Assembly (NCBI RefSeq): GCF_001885735.1
Contig: NZ_JXKG01000010.1
Coordinates: 23,255 to 87,254 of the forward strand
Length of the DNA stretch: 64,000 bases
Source: Enterococcus canintestini
GTDB lineage: Bacteria; Bacillota; Bacilli; Lactobacillales; Enterococcaceae
Direction of reading: 5' to 3'
The position numbers were made by a program, and so were the translations under genes. The notes below the pieces were generated by a model that made no database searches, had not been told where the DNA came from, and worked only from the letters and a program-made list of their open reading frames with translations. Below are positions 43,017-52,124 of the stretch, in pieces. How positions within the stretch are numbered: position 1 is the stretch's first letter; the number at the start of each line of letters is the position of its first letter.

Positions 43017-44912
43017 ATGTGTGGCATTGTCGGTTTTGTGAATAGCAAGGATCAAAAACAAGAAATTATTGAAGATATGATGGATCGCATCGTCCACCGT
43101 GGTCCTAATAGTTCTGGTAAATATACAGATAAAAATGTAGCATTAGGCTTTCGTCGTCTGTCAATTATTGACTTAGAAGGCGGTTCTCAGCCTATTTATA
43201 ATGAAGATCGTAGTAAAGTTATTATTTTTAATGGCGAAATTTACAATTTTCAACCATTAAGAGAACAACTTATTGCAGCTGGCCACGTTTTTTCTACTCA
43301 TGCTGATACAGAAGTATTATTGCATGGTTATGAAGAATGGGGTGCTGAACTTTTACAAAAAGTGCGGGGGATGTTTGCCTTTGCCATTTGGGATATTGAA
43401 AAACAAGAATTATTTGGTGCCCGCGATCATTTTGGGATTAAACCTTACTATTATGCAGAAATGAACGGTACGTTTATGTTTGGTTCAGAAATCAAGAGCT
43501 TTTTACCACATCCAGATTTCAATAAAGAACTAAATACAGCAGCGTTAAAACCGTACATGACTTTTCAATATTCTCCTTTAAATGGGGAAACATTCTTTAA
43601 AAATGTATATCGCTTACCAGAAGGTCATTATTATACTTATAAAGACGGTAAACTTACCATTAAAGAATATTGGGATGCTGACTTTACTAAAAAAGATGAT
43701 CATTCTCGCGAAGAATGGGTCGATGAAATTGATAAAAGTGTTGAAGCTTCGATTGCAGCGCATCGAATCGCTGATGTTGAAGTGGGTGCCTTTTTATCCA
43801 GCGGTGTGGACTCAAGTTATGTAACTTCTGTCTTGCGTCCAGATCATTCTTTTTCAATTGGGTTTGATGATAAAACATATAATGAAGCTATTGAAGCTCG
43901 TAAATTAACGAAAATGCTCGATTTAAATAATACTGCCGCAGTAATTGATGGGGATATGTCTTTTAAGGCTTTTCCGCTTATTCAATATCATTTGGATGAA
44001 CCAGATTCTAATCCTTCTTGTGTGCCGCTTTACTTCTTAGCAAATTTGGCATCACAATCTGTGCGGGTAGTACAATCTGGTGAAGGTGCCGATGAGTTAT
44101 TTGCCGGTTACCAAACTTATGGTTTCCATACCAACTCAAAAATGGTGCGCGTTTTTGCTCAAGGGTTGAAAAAATTACCAAAAGGCATGCGTTATTCCAT
44201 TGGCCGTAAATTTGGCCACATGAAAAATTTCCATGGTCGGATTCATTTATATGAAGCGACTGCCCCTGCCCGCGACTTCTTTATTGGTCATGCGAAAGTT
44301 TTTGATGAACAAGAAGCAGAAAGTTATTTAAAACCTGAATTTCAAAATGCCCCTTCTGTTAAAGAAATTATGAATCCTCATTTTGATCAAACAGAAGGTA
44401 TTGAAAGTGAAGTTAACAAAATGCAGTATGTCGATGTGCATCAATGGATGCCAAAAGACATTTTGTTAAAAGCCGACAAATTATCTATGGCAAGTTCACT
44501 TGAATTACGGGTGCCACTACTAGATATTGAAGTGATGAAATTAGCACAACGAATTCCAGCAAAATATGTGATGAATCAAAACAATACAAAAGATGTTTTC
44601 CGTCAAGCGGCGAACCGTCATTTACCAGAAGAATGGGCAAATCGGGAAAAATTAGGTTTCCCAGTGCCGATTAAAGCTTGGTTAAAAGAAGATCATGGTT
44701 ATGAAGAAGTAAAAGCGTTATTTATGGCAGATTTTGCCAAACAATTCTTCGATCAAGATAAAATCATGAAATTATTAAATGATCACCACGAAGGTAAAGC
44801 AGAAGTGCAACGTAAAATTTGGACAATCTTTACTTTCTTGACTTGGTATAAAGTTTACTTTATCGATGAAGAAATTCCAAAAGCAGAAGCTATTACTTAC
44901 GAAACATTATAA
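43017..44912 (+). CDS. asnB: Asparagine synthase (glutamine-hydrolysing)
   Basis: A 631-residue enzyme that makes asparagine from aspartate, glutamine and ATP. Cys2 in MCGIVGF is the glutaminase nucleophile, followed by RGPNSSGKY, GEIYNF and DHFGIKPYYYA; the synthetase half has the PP-loop SSGVDSSYV and GEGADELFAGY. The length fits the bacterial AsnB class. GGACGTG precedes ATG 43017. Highly biased toward AAA/GAA codons. A strong bidirectional terminator separates it from nnrE on the other strand. Confidence 0.94.
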   Translation: MCGIVGFVNSKDQKQEIIEDMMDRIVHRGPNSSGKYTDKNVALGFRRLSIIDLEGGSQPIYNEDRSKVIIFNGEIYNFQPLREQLIAAGHVFSTHADTEVLLHGYEEWGAELLQKVRGMFAFAIWDIEKQELFGARDHFGIKPYYYAEMNGTFMFGSEIKSFLPHPDFNKELNTAALKPYMTFQYSPLNGETFFKNVYRLPEGHYYTYKDGKLTIKEYWDADFTKKDDHSREEWVDEIDKSVEASIAAHRIADVEVGAFLSSGVDSSYVTSVLRPDHSFSIGFDDKTYNEAIEARKLTKMLDLNNTAAVIDGDMSFKAFPLIQYHLDEPDSNPSCVPLYFLANLASQSVRVVQSGEGADELFAGYQTYGFHTNSKMVRVFAQGLKKLPKGMRYSIGRKFGHMKNFHGRIHLYEATAPARDFFIGHAKVFDEQEAESYLKPEFQNAPSVKEIMNPHFDQTEGIESEVNKMQYVDVHQWMPKDILLKADKLSMASSLELRVPLLDIEVMKLAQRIPAKYVMNQNNTKDVFRQAANRHLPEEWANREKLGFPVPIKAWLKEDHGYEEVKALFMADFAKQFFDQDKIMKLLNDHHEGKAEVQRKIWTIFTFLTWYKVYFIDEEIPKAEAITYETL

Positions 44913-44913
44913 T

Positions 44914-44967
44914 AAAAAAAGCCAAACGCTCGCTGTTGTCTAGCAGTTGAGCGTTTGGCCTTTTTTT
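44914..44967. terminator. Bidirectional terminator between asnB and nnrE
   Basis: AAAGCCAAACGCTC (to 44931) pairs with GAGCGTTTGGCCTTT (from 44949), with A7 and T7 on the outside. Both converging genes can use it. Confidence 0.9.
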
Positions 44968-45607
44968 ATAGTTTTAAGGCGTCACCGCTAATACCTACAT
45001 CAACAATTTGCAAGTTGCCACAGGCTTCAAGTCCAGGTGAAATGGTGAAGCCGGTCTTTTTAAACTGAAAAGTAACCGTAGTGTCAGCATGAACAAACTT
45101 TCCTAATGAAGTGCCTGTTGAAGCATCAATTCCAGAAGGCACATCAACAGCCAGAATAGGTAGTTGGCTATGATTTATTTGGTCAATAACATTTTTAGCA
45201 GTTTCGTTTAACTCTCCATTAGCCCCAATGCCTAAAAAACTATCGATGATTAAAGTAAAACCCAAAAATGTTTCCAAATGATGCAAAATAGGAATCTCAT
45301 AATAGTCGCAAATAGCGTATTGTTGTTGGCATTCAGTTGTACGATGAGTTAAGTTTCCGACAAAATAGACAGTAACATTTTTGCCAGCTAAATGAAGGAG
45401 TCTAGCAATAGCTAAGCCATCGCCGCCATTATTACCACTTCCACAGACGATTAAAACTTGTGAAAGGTCGTATTTTTCTTTTTCCGTCAGTTCATTAAAA
45501 ACTGCTAATGCTGCTCTTTCCATTAAAACCATACTCGGAATACCAATTGTGTCAATTGTATACTGGTCACATGCTTTCATTTGCTTTGCATTCACTAATT
45601 GTGTCAT
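44966..45607 (-). CDS. nnrE: NAD(P)H-hydrate epimerase
   Basis: A 213-residue enzyme that epimerises R- to S-NAD(P)HX, a damage product of NAD(P)H, before repair by the dehydratase. The family motifs are VCGSGNNGGDGLAIARLL (residues about 49-66), DSFLGIGANG and VDVPSGIDASTG. This is the stand-alone YjeF_N form; the dehydratase domain is not fused or adjacent. AGGAGG lies seven bases before the ATG. Its stop is within the terminator shared with asnB. Confidence 0.88.
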   Translation of the reverse strand: MTQLVNAKQMKACDQYTIDTIGIPSMVLMERAALAVFNELTEKEKYDLSQVLIVCGSGNNGGDGLAIARLLHLAGKNVTVYFVGNLTHRTTECQQQYAICDYYEIPILHHLETFLGFTLIIDSFLGIGANGELNETAKNVIDQINHSQLPILAVDVPSGIDASTGTSLGKFVHADTTVTFQFKKTGFTISPGLEACGNLQIVDVGISGDALKL

Positions 45608-45682
45608 GGTTACGCCTCCTGCTTTTGTTTTTGGATTGCTTTATGTTTATTGTAGCGGAAGTCTAACTTTTTGCCAAAAATC

Positions 45683-46447
45683 CTAAAGGGGACGTTTACG
45701 GAAAATCAAAAGACTTAGAGTCAATAATAATGTGATAAGCAAAACTGCAATCCAGACCGCAGGCCAATAATGATAAAATTCTGTTTTACCTGTTAACCAA
45801 TTCAGCGAATTGCTTCCTAAAATAAAAGGATTATAATATGCGATTTTCTTTAATATACCACTAAAGCTACTGATTAAATAAAAACTAGCCAGAATCAAAA
45901 GGCTTTGCCCAGTGCTTTTAGCTAGTGTTGATGACAAAATCGTAGCTGCTAAAAAAATTGTTCCGTAGAGCCAAAAAGCAAAAAGCGGGAATAATAAATG
46001 AGGACTTTTATTATCATTAAAATAATAGGTAGTATAAGCAACGTTAACTAAAAAGGAACTGATCAAGGTTACAGACCAAATAAAAACTAAATAGAGTGCT
46101 TTACTAATAACAAAGACGTTGCGAGAGAGTCCTTTAGTAATAAAAGGTAATAGCGTGCCTTTTTCTACTTCATTACTAATCGTACCAACTGCCAATAATG
46201 CGATAGCCAATAAAACAAATTGTGATAAATTCTTATAATATTGTGTCCAACTATCTATTGATGTTGGAGTTGGTAAAGAAACGGGTAGGTCAGCTGGTAA
46301 TAAAGAAGACATTATATCAGGCATAATTTTCGCTAGAAAAGGGGATAAAATTCCAACAGCTACTGCAATAATCAATAAGATGGGGATTTTTTTAGTACGC
46401 CAATTAGCGAAGCATTCTTTTATGAAAAAAAGCTTGATTTGTTTCAT
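45683..46447 (-). CDS. ABC-2-type permease (yxlG-like)
   Basis: A 254-residue membrane protein with six hydrophobic segments, starting at about residue 22 and including GTISNEVEKGTLLPFITKGLSRN, the family's cytoplasmic signature. It overlaps the ATPase gene by four bases (ATGA), so both are made together. With the small PLDc_N protein upstream it repeats the YxlE-YxlF-YxlG order of B. subtilis, where the genes lie in the SigY operon. Substrate unknown. Confidence 0.84.
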   Translation of the reverse strand: MKQIKLFFIKECFANWRTKKIPILLIIAVAVGILSPFLAKIMPDIMSSLLPADLPVSLPTPTSIDSWTQYYKNLSQFVLLAIALLAVGTISNEVEKGTLLPFITKGLSRNVFVISKALYLVFIWSVTLISSFLVNVAYTTYYFNDNKSPHLLFPLFAFWLYGTIFLAATILSSTLAKSTGQSLLILASFYLISSFSGILKKIAYYNPFILGSNSLNWLTGKTEFYHYWPAVWIAVLLITLLLTLSLLIFRKRPL

Positions 46448-47352
46448 TTTGCCACCACCTTTAAAAAGATATCTTCTAATGTGGGTTCGACTAATTTTAG
46501 TTTGCGAGGTACAACTTTTAGCCTAGCAAGAGTTTCGACAATTGCCAATCCAGAATCTTCCTGATTTAAAACTGGGAGAAGTAGCGTTAGACTATCTTTT
46601 TTTTGTCCACCAAAAGCAGTATGTTTTAGGAAATAAGATCTGTCAGCTGTGTCTTTAAATTGCAGTTCATAGTACTTGTTATGTTCAGCTTTAATATTTT
46701 CTAGTGCTCCTTCTAATTGAATTTTACCCTCATTTAAAATAGCAATATGATCACAGATAGATTCAACATCATGTAAAATATGAGTAGAAAATAAAACAGT
46801 TGTTTCGTTTTTTAGATTTTTTAAGATAGTTAATACTTCTTTGCGTCCAATAGGATCTAATGCTGAAGTGGGTTCATCACAAATTAGTAATTTTGGATCG
46901 TTTAAAAGTGCTTGTGCTAAACCTAAACGTTGTTTCATTCCGCGTGAAAAACCACCTATTTTTTGTGAAGTATTGTTTAGACCAACTTTTGAAAGTAATG
47001 TGGGGATTTTAGCGGCTATTACGTTTTGTGTTAGGCCGCTAACCTTTGCGCATAAAGCTAAGTATTCTTTAGCAGACAGATAGTTGTAAAAAGCCGGAAC
47101 ATCCGGTAGATAACCAATGTTTTGATTGGTTTTGCTATCTCCGTATTTTACGGTCTGACCTGCGATAGTAACTGTACCACTATCAGCGGCTAAAAGCCCT
47201 AAAATAATTTTCATCGTGGTAGTTTTACCTGCGCCATTTTCTCCCACAAATCCATAAATACTTCCTGAGGGGATAGTTAAAGATAAATCATCTAAAATAA
47301 GACGTTGACCAATTTGTTTTTTTAGATTCTGAATGACAATCATAGATTCCAT
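46444..47352 (-). CDS. ABC transporter ATP-binding protein (yxlF-like)
   Basis: A 302-residue cytoplasmic ATPase with all motifs: Walker A GENGAGKTTT (about 37-46), Q-loop IGYLPDVPAFY, signature FSRGMKQRL (GFSRGMKQRLGLAQAL), Walker B LLICDEPTSALD and H-loop STHIL. The C-terminal ~80 residues form the extra domain of the drug/lantibiotic exporter class. ATG 47352 directly follows the PLDc_N stop, with AAAGGAGAAG as its site. Likely an exporter or immunity pump; substrate unknown. Confidence 0.9.
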   Translation of the reverse strand: MESMIVIQNLKKQIGQRLILDDLSLTIPSGSIYGFVGENGAGKTTTMKIILGLLAADSGTVTIAGQTVKYGDSKTNQNIGYLPDVPAFYNYLSAKEYLALCAKVSGLTQNVIAAKIPTLLSKVGLNNTSQKIGGFSRGMKQRLGLAQALLNDPKLLICDEPTSALDPIGRKEVLTILKNLKNETTVLFSTHILHDVESICDHIAILNEGKIQLEGALENIKAEHNKYYELQFKDTADRSYFLKHTAFGGQKKDSLTLLLPVLNQEDSGLAIVETLARLKVVPRKLKLVEPTLEDIFLKVVAK

Positions 47353-47556
47353 TTAATCTTCTCCTTTACCAAAAGCAAAATAAATAATTGGACCTAAAAA
47401 AGAAATAAAAGCACAGATGATAACCCAAAACACACGGTTGCCAAATTTATAATGAGGATGTTTGAATACATCGACGACAGCGTAAATTGCAAGTCCGATT
47501 TGTAAAATAATAAGGGGAATTAAGATTGGAATATATTCTTGAATGTTTAATTGCAT
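47353..47556 (-). CDS. PLDc_N domain small membrane protein (yxlE-like)
   Basis: A 67-residue protein with two membrane segments and the motif FKHPHYKFGNRVFWVIICAF with GPIIYFAFGKGED, typical of the short N-terminal domain of cardiolipin synthases that also occurs alone next to ABC exporters. ATG 47556 follows AAGGAGTG; the upstream GTG within that site is not used. First gene of the three-gene ABC operon. The domain itself lacks a catalytic HKD motif, so it is not a phospholipase. Confidence 0.82.
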   Translation of the reverse strand: MQLNIQEYIPILIPLIILQIGLAIYAVVDVFKHPHYKFGNRVFWVIICAFISFLGPIIYFAFGKGED

Positions 47557-47589
47557 AGCAATCACTCCTTGTCTTATAGTGAAACTTTT

Positions 47590-47612
47590 TTGTATTAATA
47601 ATTATAATACAA
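47590..47612 (-). promoter_or_regulatory. Inverted-repeat operator of the yxlEFG-like operon
   Basis: TTGTATTA (47590-47597) and TAATACAA (47605-47612) are perfect 8-bp arms with seven bases between. The repeat overlaps the -10 of the promoter at 47601-47629, a placement typical of a GntR/YtrA-type repressor. No such regulator gene is nearby. Confidence 0.5.
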
Positions 47613-47629
47613 AGTATACAAAAACACAA
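47601..47629 (-). promoter_or_regulatory. Promoter of the yxlEFG-like operon
   Basis: On the minus strand TTGTGT (47629-47624) and TATAAT (47606-47601) are separated by 17 bp; the operator arms cover the -10. Confidence 0.5.
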
Positions 47630-47668
47630 AAAAAGCCTTGAAATTCTCAATAAGAGAGTTTCAAGGCC
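47630..47668 (-). terminator. Terminator of the Cof-type gene
   Basis: On the minus strand GCCTTGAAA (47667-47659) pairs with TTTCAAGGC (47643-47635), followed by T7. Confidence 0.8.
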
Positions 47669-47681
47669 GATAAAGCTTAAT

Positions 47682-48485
47682 TTAGATGGCTAAATATTTT
47701 TCTAAATAATCAGCTAATCCATCTTCATCATTTGTTTTAGAAGTGATGTCATTACTAATAGCTTTTGCTTCGGGGCTGGCATTTTTCATAGCTACGCCCC
47801 AGCCGGCGTAATCTAGCATCTCAAGATCATTGTGTTCATCACCAAAGGCAATAATATTTTTACGATCAATCGCAAAAGAGTCCGCGATAATTTCTACTCC
47901 ACGAGCTTTTTGAATGCCTTTTGCCACAATTTCTAAAATTGCATTGGGACCACCCCAAGTTCTAACATCGATATAGTCAGAAAACTGAGCTTTTAGTGTA
48001 TCTGAAACAGTTTCGGCTAACTCGGTTTTGGTTTGAATTAACATCGAAGTGGGGTTTGTTTTTAAATTTTGAAGTAGATTATCATTGGTTGGTTTTTGGT
48101 TATCAAAAAGATATTCACTACCAAAATCTAGGCGATCAACGTAAAAAGTATCACGATTTTCCGCTGCCACAAAATCCAATTGTAAATCATTTTTTTGTTT
48201 TAAAATTTCAAAGACAATATCACGACTAAAAAGTGTTTCCGATTCAGAAGCCCATTTTGTATAAGGTACGTGAACTAAAGCACCATTAAAATTGACCATC
48301 GGTGTGTTTAATGCCAATTGGTGATAAAATTTTTCGCTGATACGAAATGGACGACCAGTCGCAATGCTGACAATATGACCACTAGCGACAGCTTTTTTTA
48401 AAACAGCTTCTGTTTTCGGGCTGATTTGAGATTGGGCATTTAAAGTAGTGCCATCTAAATCAATGGCAATTAATTTTTTGTTCAT
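47682..48485 (-). CDS. Cof-type HAD-IIB phosphatase (second)
   Basis: A 267-residue phosphatase with IAIDLDGTTLNAQ (residues 7-19, nucleophile Asp), SIATGRPFR, the Lys region AKGIQKARGVE and FGDEHNDLEMLDYAGWGVAM. It is a separate paralogue of the protein at 19044-19817; the two cap domains differ, so different substrates are likely. Such enzymes dephosphorylate sugar phosphates, FMN or pyridoxal phosphate. GAAAGGAGAAAT precedes ATG 48485. Confidence 0.88.
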   Translation of the reverse strand: MNKKLIAIDLDGTTLNAQSQISPKTEAVLKKAVASGHIVSIATGRPFRISEKFYHQLALNTPMVNFNGALVHVPYTKWASESETLFSRDIVFEILKQKNDLQLDFVAAENRDTFYVDRLDFGSEYLFDNQKPTNDNLLQNLKTNPTSMLIQTKTELAETVSDTLKAQFSDYIDVRTWGGPNAILEIVAKGIQKARGVEIIADSFAIDRKNIIAFGDEHNDLEMLDYAGWGVAMKNASPEAKAISNDITSKTNDEDGLADYLEKYLAI

Positions 48486-48623
48486 ATCTATTTCTCCTTT
48501 CGTCTAAAAGATACGCTGTTTTAGTTTAACACATTTTGTTTTTTTCACAAGATTGCTAGTTTAAAAGTAAGATACCTTTAAAAAATGAGCATAAGAAAAA
48601 GGATTCGCTTTCATATTAAAACA

Positions 48624-48632
48624 CGAACATTA
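48624..48632 (+). promoter_or_regulatory. Candidate PurBox
   Basis: CGAACATTA matches the core of the PurR box (consensus CGAACwwT) and lies about 75 bases before the predicted transcription start of the purine permease, the distance known for PurR-activated genes in Lactococcus. The five bases before the core fit less well. Confidence 0.5.
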
Positions 48633-48665
48633 ATGAGAATATTTCAGTTGAATAAAGATAAAATG

Positions 48666-48694
48666 TTGTTTTTTAACTTTTGTAAAATTATAAT
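48666..48694 (+). promoter_or_regulatory. Promoter of the NCS2 purine permease
   Basis: TTGTTT (48666-48671) and TATAAT (48689-48694), 17 bp apart. The predicted start is near 48701, leaving a leader of about 55 bases, too short for a purine riboswitch. Confidence 0.65.
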
Positions 48695-48756
48695 CAGTCT
48701 TTGTTGGATGATAAATCCGAAATATGCCCTTATTCTTTTGTAGGAGTGAACAATTG

Positions 48757-50196
48757 ATGGAAAAGTTTTTTAAATTAAAAGAAAGTAACACAAATGTTTC
48801 AACAGAATTTGTCGCAGGTTTAACTACCTTTTTTGCGATGAGTTATATTTTATTTGTAAATCCAACGATCTTATCAGCTTCAGGAATGCCATTTCAAGCG
48901 GTATTTCTAGCAACAATCATTGCTTCTGTGATCGGGACGTTAGTAATGGGACTTTTCGCGAATGTACCTTACGCGCAAGCTCCTGGGATGGGATTAAATG
49001 CCTTTTTCACATTTACCGTAGTATTTGGCCTAGGCTATACCTGGCAACAAGCGCTAGCGATGGTCTTCATTTGTGGTTTGATTAACATTTTTATTACCAT
49101 TACGAAAATTAGAAAAATGATTATTCACGCGATTCCTGAAAGTATGCAACATGCAATTGGCGGCGGGATTGGGATTTTTGTCGCGTATGTTGGCTTGAAA
49201 AATGCTAACTTATTAAGTTTTAGTGCAGATTCAGCCACTATCACAAGTAGTGTGGTGGAAGGGGACAAAGCAGTCAATGTTACAATGAATGGTGGCATCG
49301 TGCCAGCTTTGGCTAATTTCAATAATGCACCTGTTTTATTAGCTGTGATTGGGCTAGTTTTCACTACAATTTTAGTTGTCCGCAATGTGCGGGGGGCTAT
49401 TTTAATTGGGATTGTCGTTACAACTATTTTGGGAATTTTCATGGGTGTTGTGGATTTAAGTACAATTGATTGGAAAGCTAATTCATTAGGAAGTTCAATC
49501 AATGAGTTAAAGACCACATTCGGTGCCGCTTTTGGGGTAGATGGCATGCAATCACTGTTTAGTGATGCAAGTAAAATTCCTCAAGTTCTAATGACAATTA
49601 TCGCCTTTAGCTTATCAGATACATTTGATACGATTGGAACCTTTATTGGGACTGGGCGTAGAACAGGAATTTTCTCTAAGGCAGATGAAGAAGCTTTAGA
49701 AGATAGTCGTGGCTTTAACACCAAAATGGACAAAGCATTATTTGCAGATGCAATCGCTACTTCTATTGGCGCAATCTTTGGGACATCTAATACAACGACA
49801 TACGTAGAGTCTGCTGCTGGTATTGGCGCTGGTGGACGTACTGGTTTAACTTCAGTTGTGGTTGCAGGTTTGTTTGCTATTAGTAGTTTCTTTTCTCCGT
49901 TAATTTCGATCGTTCCCGCCCAAGCAACTGCACCAGCGTTGATTTTAGTTGGGGTAATGATGATGGCTTCATTTAAAGATATTGAATGGACCGATTTAGA
50001 AGAAGCAGTTCCCGCCTTTTTTGCCGCTATTTTCATGGGCTTTTGTTACAGTATTTCTTACGGGATTGCCGCAGGATTTATCTTCTACACAATTGTGAAG
50101 GTGATTAAAGGGAAATTCAATGAAATTTCACCAATTCTTTGGGTAGTCGATATTTTATTTATTTTAAACTTTATCATTTTAGCTGTTATTGCATAA
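48757..50196 (+). CDS. NCS2-family adenine/guanine/hypoxanthine permease
   Basis: A 479-residue proton-coupled nucleobase importer of the AzgA/PbuG subclass. It has the N-terminal TEFVAGLTTFFAMSYI, the signature ANVPYAQAPGMGLNAFFTFT, the substrate motif FSLSDTFDTIGTFIGTGRR and TTYVESAAGIGAGGRTG. ATG 48757 follows TAGGAGTG by ten bases. A candidate PurBox and a strong promoter precede it, so purine-responsive regulation fits. Monocistronic. Confidence 0.9.
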   Translation: MEKFFKLKESNTNVSTEFVAGLTTFFAMSYILFVNPTILSASGMPFQAVFLATIIASVIGTLVMGLFANVPYAQAPGMGLNAFFTFTVVFGLGYTWQQALAMVFICGLINIFITITKIRKMIIHAIPESMQHAIGGGIGIFVAYVGLKNANLLSFSADSATITSSVVEGDKAVNVTMNGGIVPALANFNNAPVLLAVIGLVFTTILVVRNVRGAILIGIVVTTILGIFMGVVDLSTIDWKANSLGSSINELKTTFGAAFGVDGMQSLFSDASKIPQVLMTIIAFSLSDTFDTIGTFIGTGRRTGIFSKADEEALEDSRGFNTKMDKALFADAIATSIGAIFGTSNTTTYVESAAGIGAGGRTGLTSVVVAGLFAISSFFSPLISIVPAQATAPALILVGVMMMASFKDIEWTDLEEAVPAFFAAIFMGFCYSISYGIAAGFIFYTIVKVIKGKFNEISPILWVVDILFILNFIILAVIA

Positions 50197-50221
50197 ATTA
50201 GTTAAACATATTAGTTAATAA

Positions 50222-50273
50222 ACCGTCTTTTAAAGGGGAGATTAATTCTACCTTTTAAAAGACGGTATTTTTA
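50222..50273 (+). terminator. Terminator of the purine permease gene
   Basis: ACCGTCTTTTAAAGG (50222-50236) pairs with CCTTTTAAAAGACGGT (50251-50266), followed by ATTTTTAT. Confidence 0.82.
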
Positions 50274-50434
50274 TGCCAATCGATAATTTCGATAAAATTT
50301 TTAAAATACTAAAATTAATTGTGGAATAACGAGCTTAAAATAGGGATAATTTTTACTTTTTTGAAAATTACATTAGCTTTCCAATTCACCTCTTTATAAA
50401 AATAGGCTATAGTAGTAGTGAAAGAGGGTTGACT

Positions 50435-51631
50435 ATGAAACTGGATTGGAAACGAAATTTATTTATCTCATGGATTGGTTGCTTTTTTACCGGGGCGAGT
50501 TTTAGTTTGGTGATGCCATTTATTCCGCTTTACATCGAACAACTGGGCACACCTAAAAATCAAGTAGAGCTTTTTGCAGGGCTGGCTATTTCAGTGACCG
50601 CATTTGCTTCTGCTATTGTTGCACCTATCTGGGGAAACTTAGCCGATCGAAAAGGACGTCGTTTGATGATGATTCGTGCGGCAGTAGGGATGACATTTAC
50701 AATGGGGTCGCTAGCTTTTGTTCCAAATGTTTATTGGCTGTTGATCATGCGTTTTATGACGGGAATTTTATCGGGCTATATCCCCAATGCAACAGCGTTA
50801 ATTGCTTCGCAAGCACCGCGTGAAAAAAGCGGTTGGGCACTTGGAACCCTAGCAACGGGCGCTGTAGCGGGAAATTTGATTGGTCCTTCAATGGGTGGCG
50901 CATTGGCACAGGCATTTGGGATGGAAAATGTCTTTATTATTACCGGGACGGTTTTGGCAATCACGACAATTTTGACGATTTTCTTTGTGAAAGAAGATTT
51001 TGTCCCAGTTCAAAAAACTGATCTTTTGTCGGTCAAACAAATCTTTAGTCGTATTTCAAATGTTCAAGTTTTAATCGGTCTATTTATCACTTCTTTAATT
51101 TTGCAAGTTGGAGTGACAAGTATCAGTCCAATTTTAACGCTTTATATTAGGCAGTTGAGTGGTAACAGTGAAAATATTTTATTTGTTAGTGGCTTAATCG
51201 TGTCTATCGCAGGTGTGTCGGCAATTATCTCTTCGCCAACACTAGGAAAACTAGGGGATAAAATTGGCAATCAAAAAATCTTACTGTTTGGCCTAGTACT
51301 ATCTTTTCTTTGTTTTATTCCGATGGGATTTGTTAAAACACCATTTCAACTAGGAGCTTTACGCTTTATTCTGGGCTTTTCAACTGGCGCTTTAATGCCA
51401 TCGATTAATACGTTAATTTCTAAAATAACCCCACCAGAAGGCGTAAGTCGAATTTATAGCTATAATCAAATGTTTACCAATTTCGGTCAAGTGCTCGGTC
51501 CGATGGTAGGTTCTACAGTTGCCCATGGTATGGGTTATCGGGCTGTCTTTTTTGTCACAAGTGGTTTTGTATTTTTAAATATCTGCTTGTCGACATTTAA
51601 TTTTCGCAAAGTTTTAAACCAAAGGCTTTAG
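50435..51631 (+). CDS. MFS efflux transporter, DHA1/PmrA-like
   Basis: A 398-residue protein with 12 membrane segments. The motif GNLADRKGRRLMM (between segments 2 and 3) is the MFS motif A, and RFMTGILSGYIPNATALIA and AVAGNLIGPSMGGALA are motif C-type pieces seen in drug:proton antiporters such as PmrA and NorA. It may export hydrophobic drugs, but substrates are unknown. ATG 50435 follows GAGGG by six bases; the upstream in-frame TTG is not used. Monocistronic. Confidence 0.82.
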   Translation: MKLDWKRNLFISWIGCFFTGASFSLVMPFIPLYIEQLGTPKNQVELFAGLAISVTAFASAIVAPIWGNLADRKGRRLMMIRAAVGMTFTMGSLAFVPNVYWLLIMRFMTGILSGYIPNATALIASQAPREKSGWALGTLATGAVAGNLIGPSMGGALAQAFGMENVFIITGTVLAITTILTIFFVKEDFVPVQKTDLLSVKQIFSRISNVQVLIGLFITSLILQVGVTSISPILTLYIRQLSGNSENILFVSGLIVSIAGVSAIISSPTLGKLGDKIGNQKILLFGLVLSFLCFIPMGFVKTPFQLGALRFILGFSTGALMPSINTLISKITPPEGVSRIYSYNQMFTNFGQVLGPMVGSTVAHGMGYRAVFFVTSGFVFLNICLSTFNFRKVLNQRL

Positions 51632-51642
51632 TCTTTTGAAAA

Positions 51643-51678
51643 AACCCGTTACAATGTTTTGTAGCGAGTTTTTTTGTA
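51643..51678 (+). terminator. Terminator of the MFS gene
   Basis: AACCCGTTACAA pairs with TTGTAGCGAGTT (51659-51670) with two G-U pairs, then T run. Confidence 0.78.
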
Positions 51679-51783
51679 GATAAAAGATTATCTGATTTTC
51701 GCAAGGGGAAAGTCTTATATAAAAAGGCGACTACTTAGGAGGACAGGTTTATTAAGCTTTTTTGTGAGATGAAAAATGAGGGA

Positions 51784-51818
51784 ACAAAAAAAGATTGCAT
51801 CGCTGCAATCTTTTTAGT
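51784..51818 (-). terminator. Terminator of the DUF2929 gene
   Basis: On the minus strand AAAAAGATTGCA and TGCAATCTTTTT are exact complements with a four-base loop and a following T run. Confidence 0.85.
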
Positions 51819-51847
51819 CAGTTACACCAGAAGGTAAAACTGTTTGT

Positions 51848-52027
51848 TTATGCGTGTTTCTTTTTGGGCGTAGCCACTTCAGCAATGAGGATAATGATGA
51901 TTCCTACAATTAGAGAAATGATTGAGCTTAGTTTAAAATCATAAGTGCCGCTGTTTAAAGCACTACCTAGGTAGCCAACGACTTGACCCAAGATATACGT
52001 CCAAAACAAAGTAACCAAATATTTCAT
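51848..52027 (-). CDS. DUF2929 (YjzD) small membrane protein
   Basis: A 59-residue protein with two membrane segments (about 5-22 and 30-50) and a basic tail KKKHA. The sequence MKYLVTLFWTYILGQVVGYL fits the DUF2929/YjzD family, whose function is unknown. ATG 52027 follows AGAGGTG; a longer frame upstream has no site. It is divergent from dnaE, with the starts only 97 bases apart. Confidence 0.75.
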   Translation of the reverse strand: MKYLVTLFWTYILGQVVGYLGSALNSGTYDFKLSSIISLIVGIIIILIAEVATPKKKHA

Positions 52028-52124
52028 AGCAGACACCTCTTCTCTTGCGGGTTTCTCGAATACAGTGTACCATATTTTTCTTGAATGTAAAGTTTTCAAG
52101 TTTTTTCAAAAAGGAGGACATACA

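Noticed and set aside
48540..48756. Purine riboswitch in front of the NCS2 permease
   Set aside because: The promoter leaves only about 55 bases of leader and the conserved purine aptamer core is absent.
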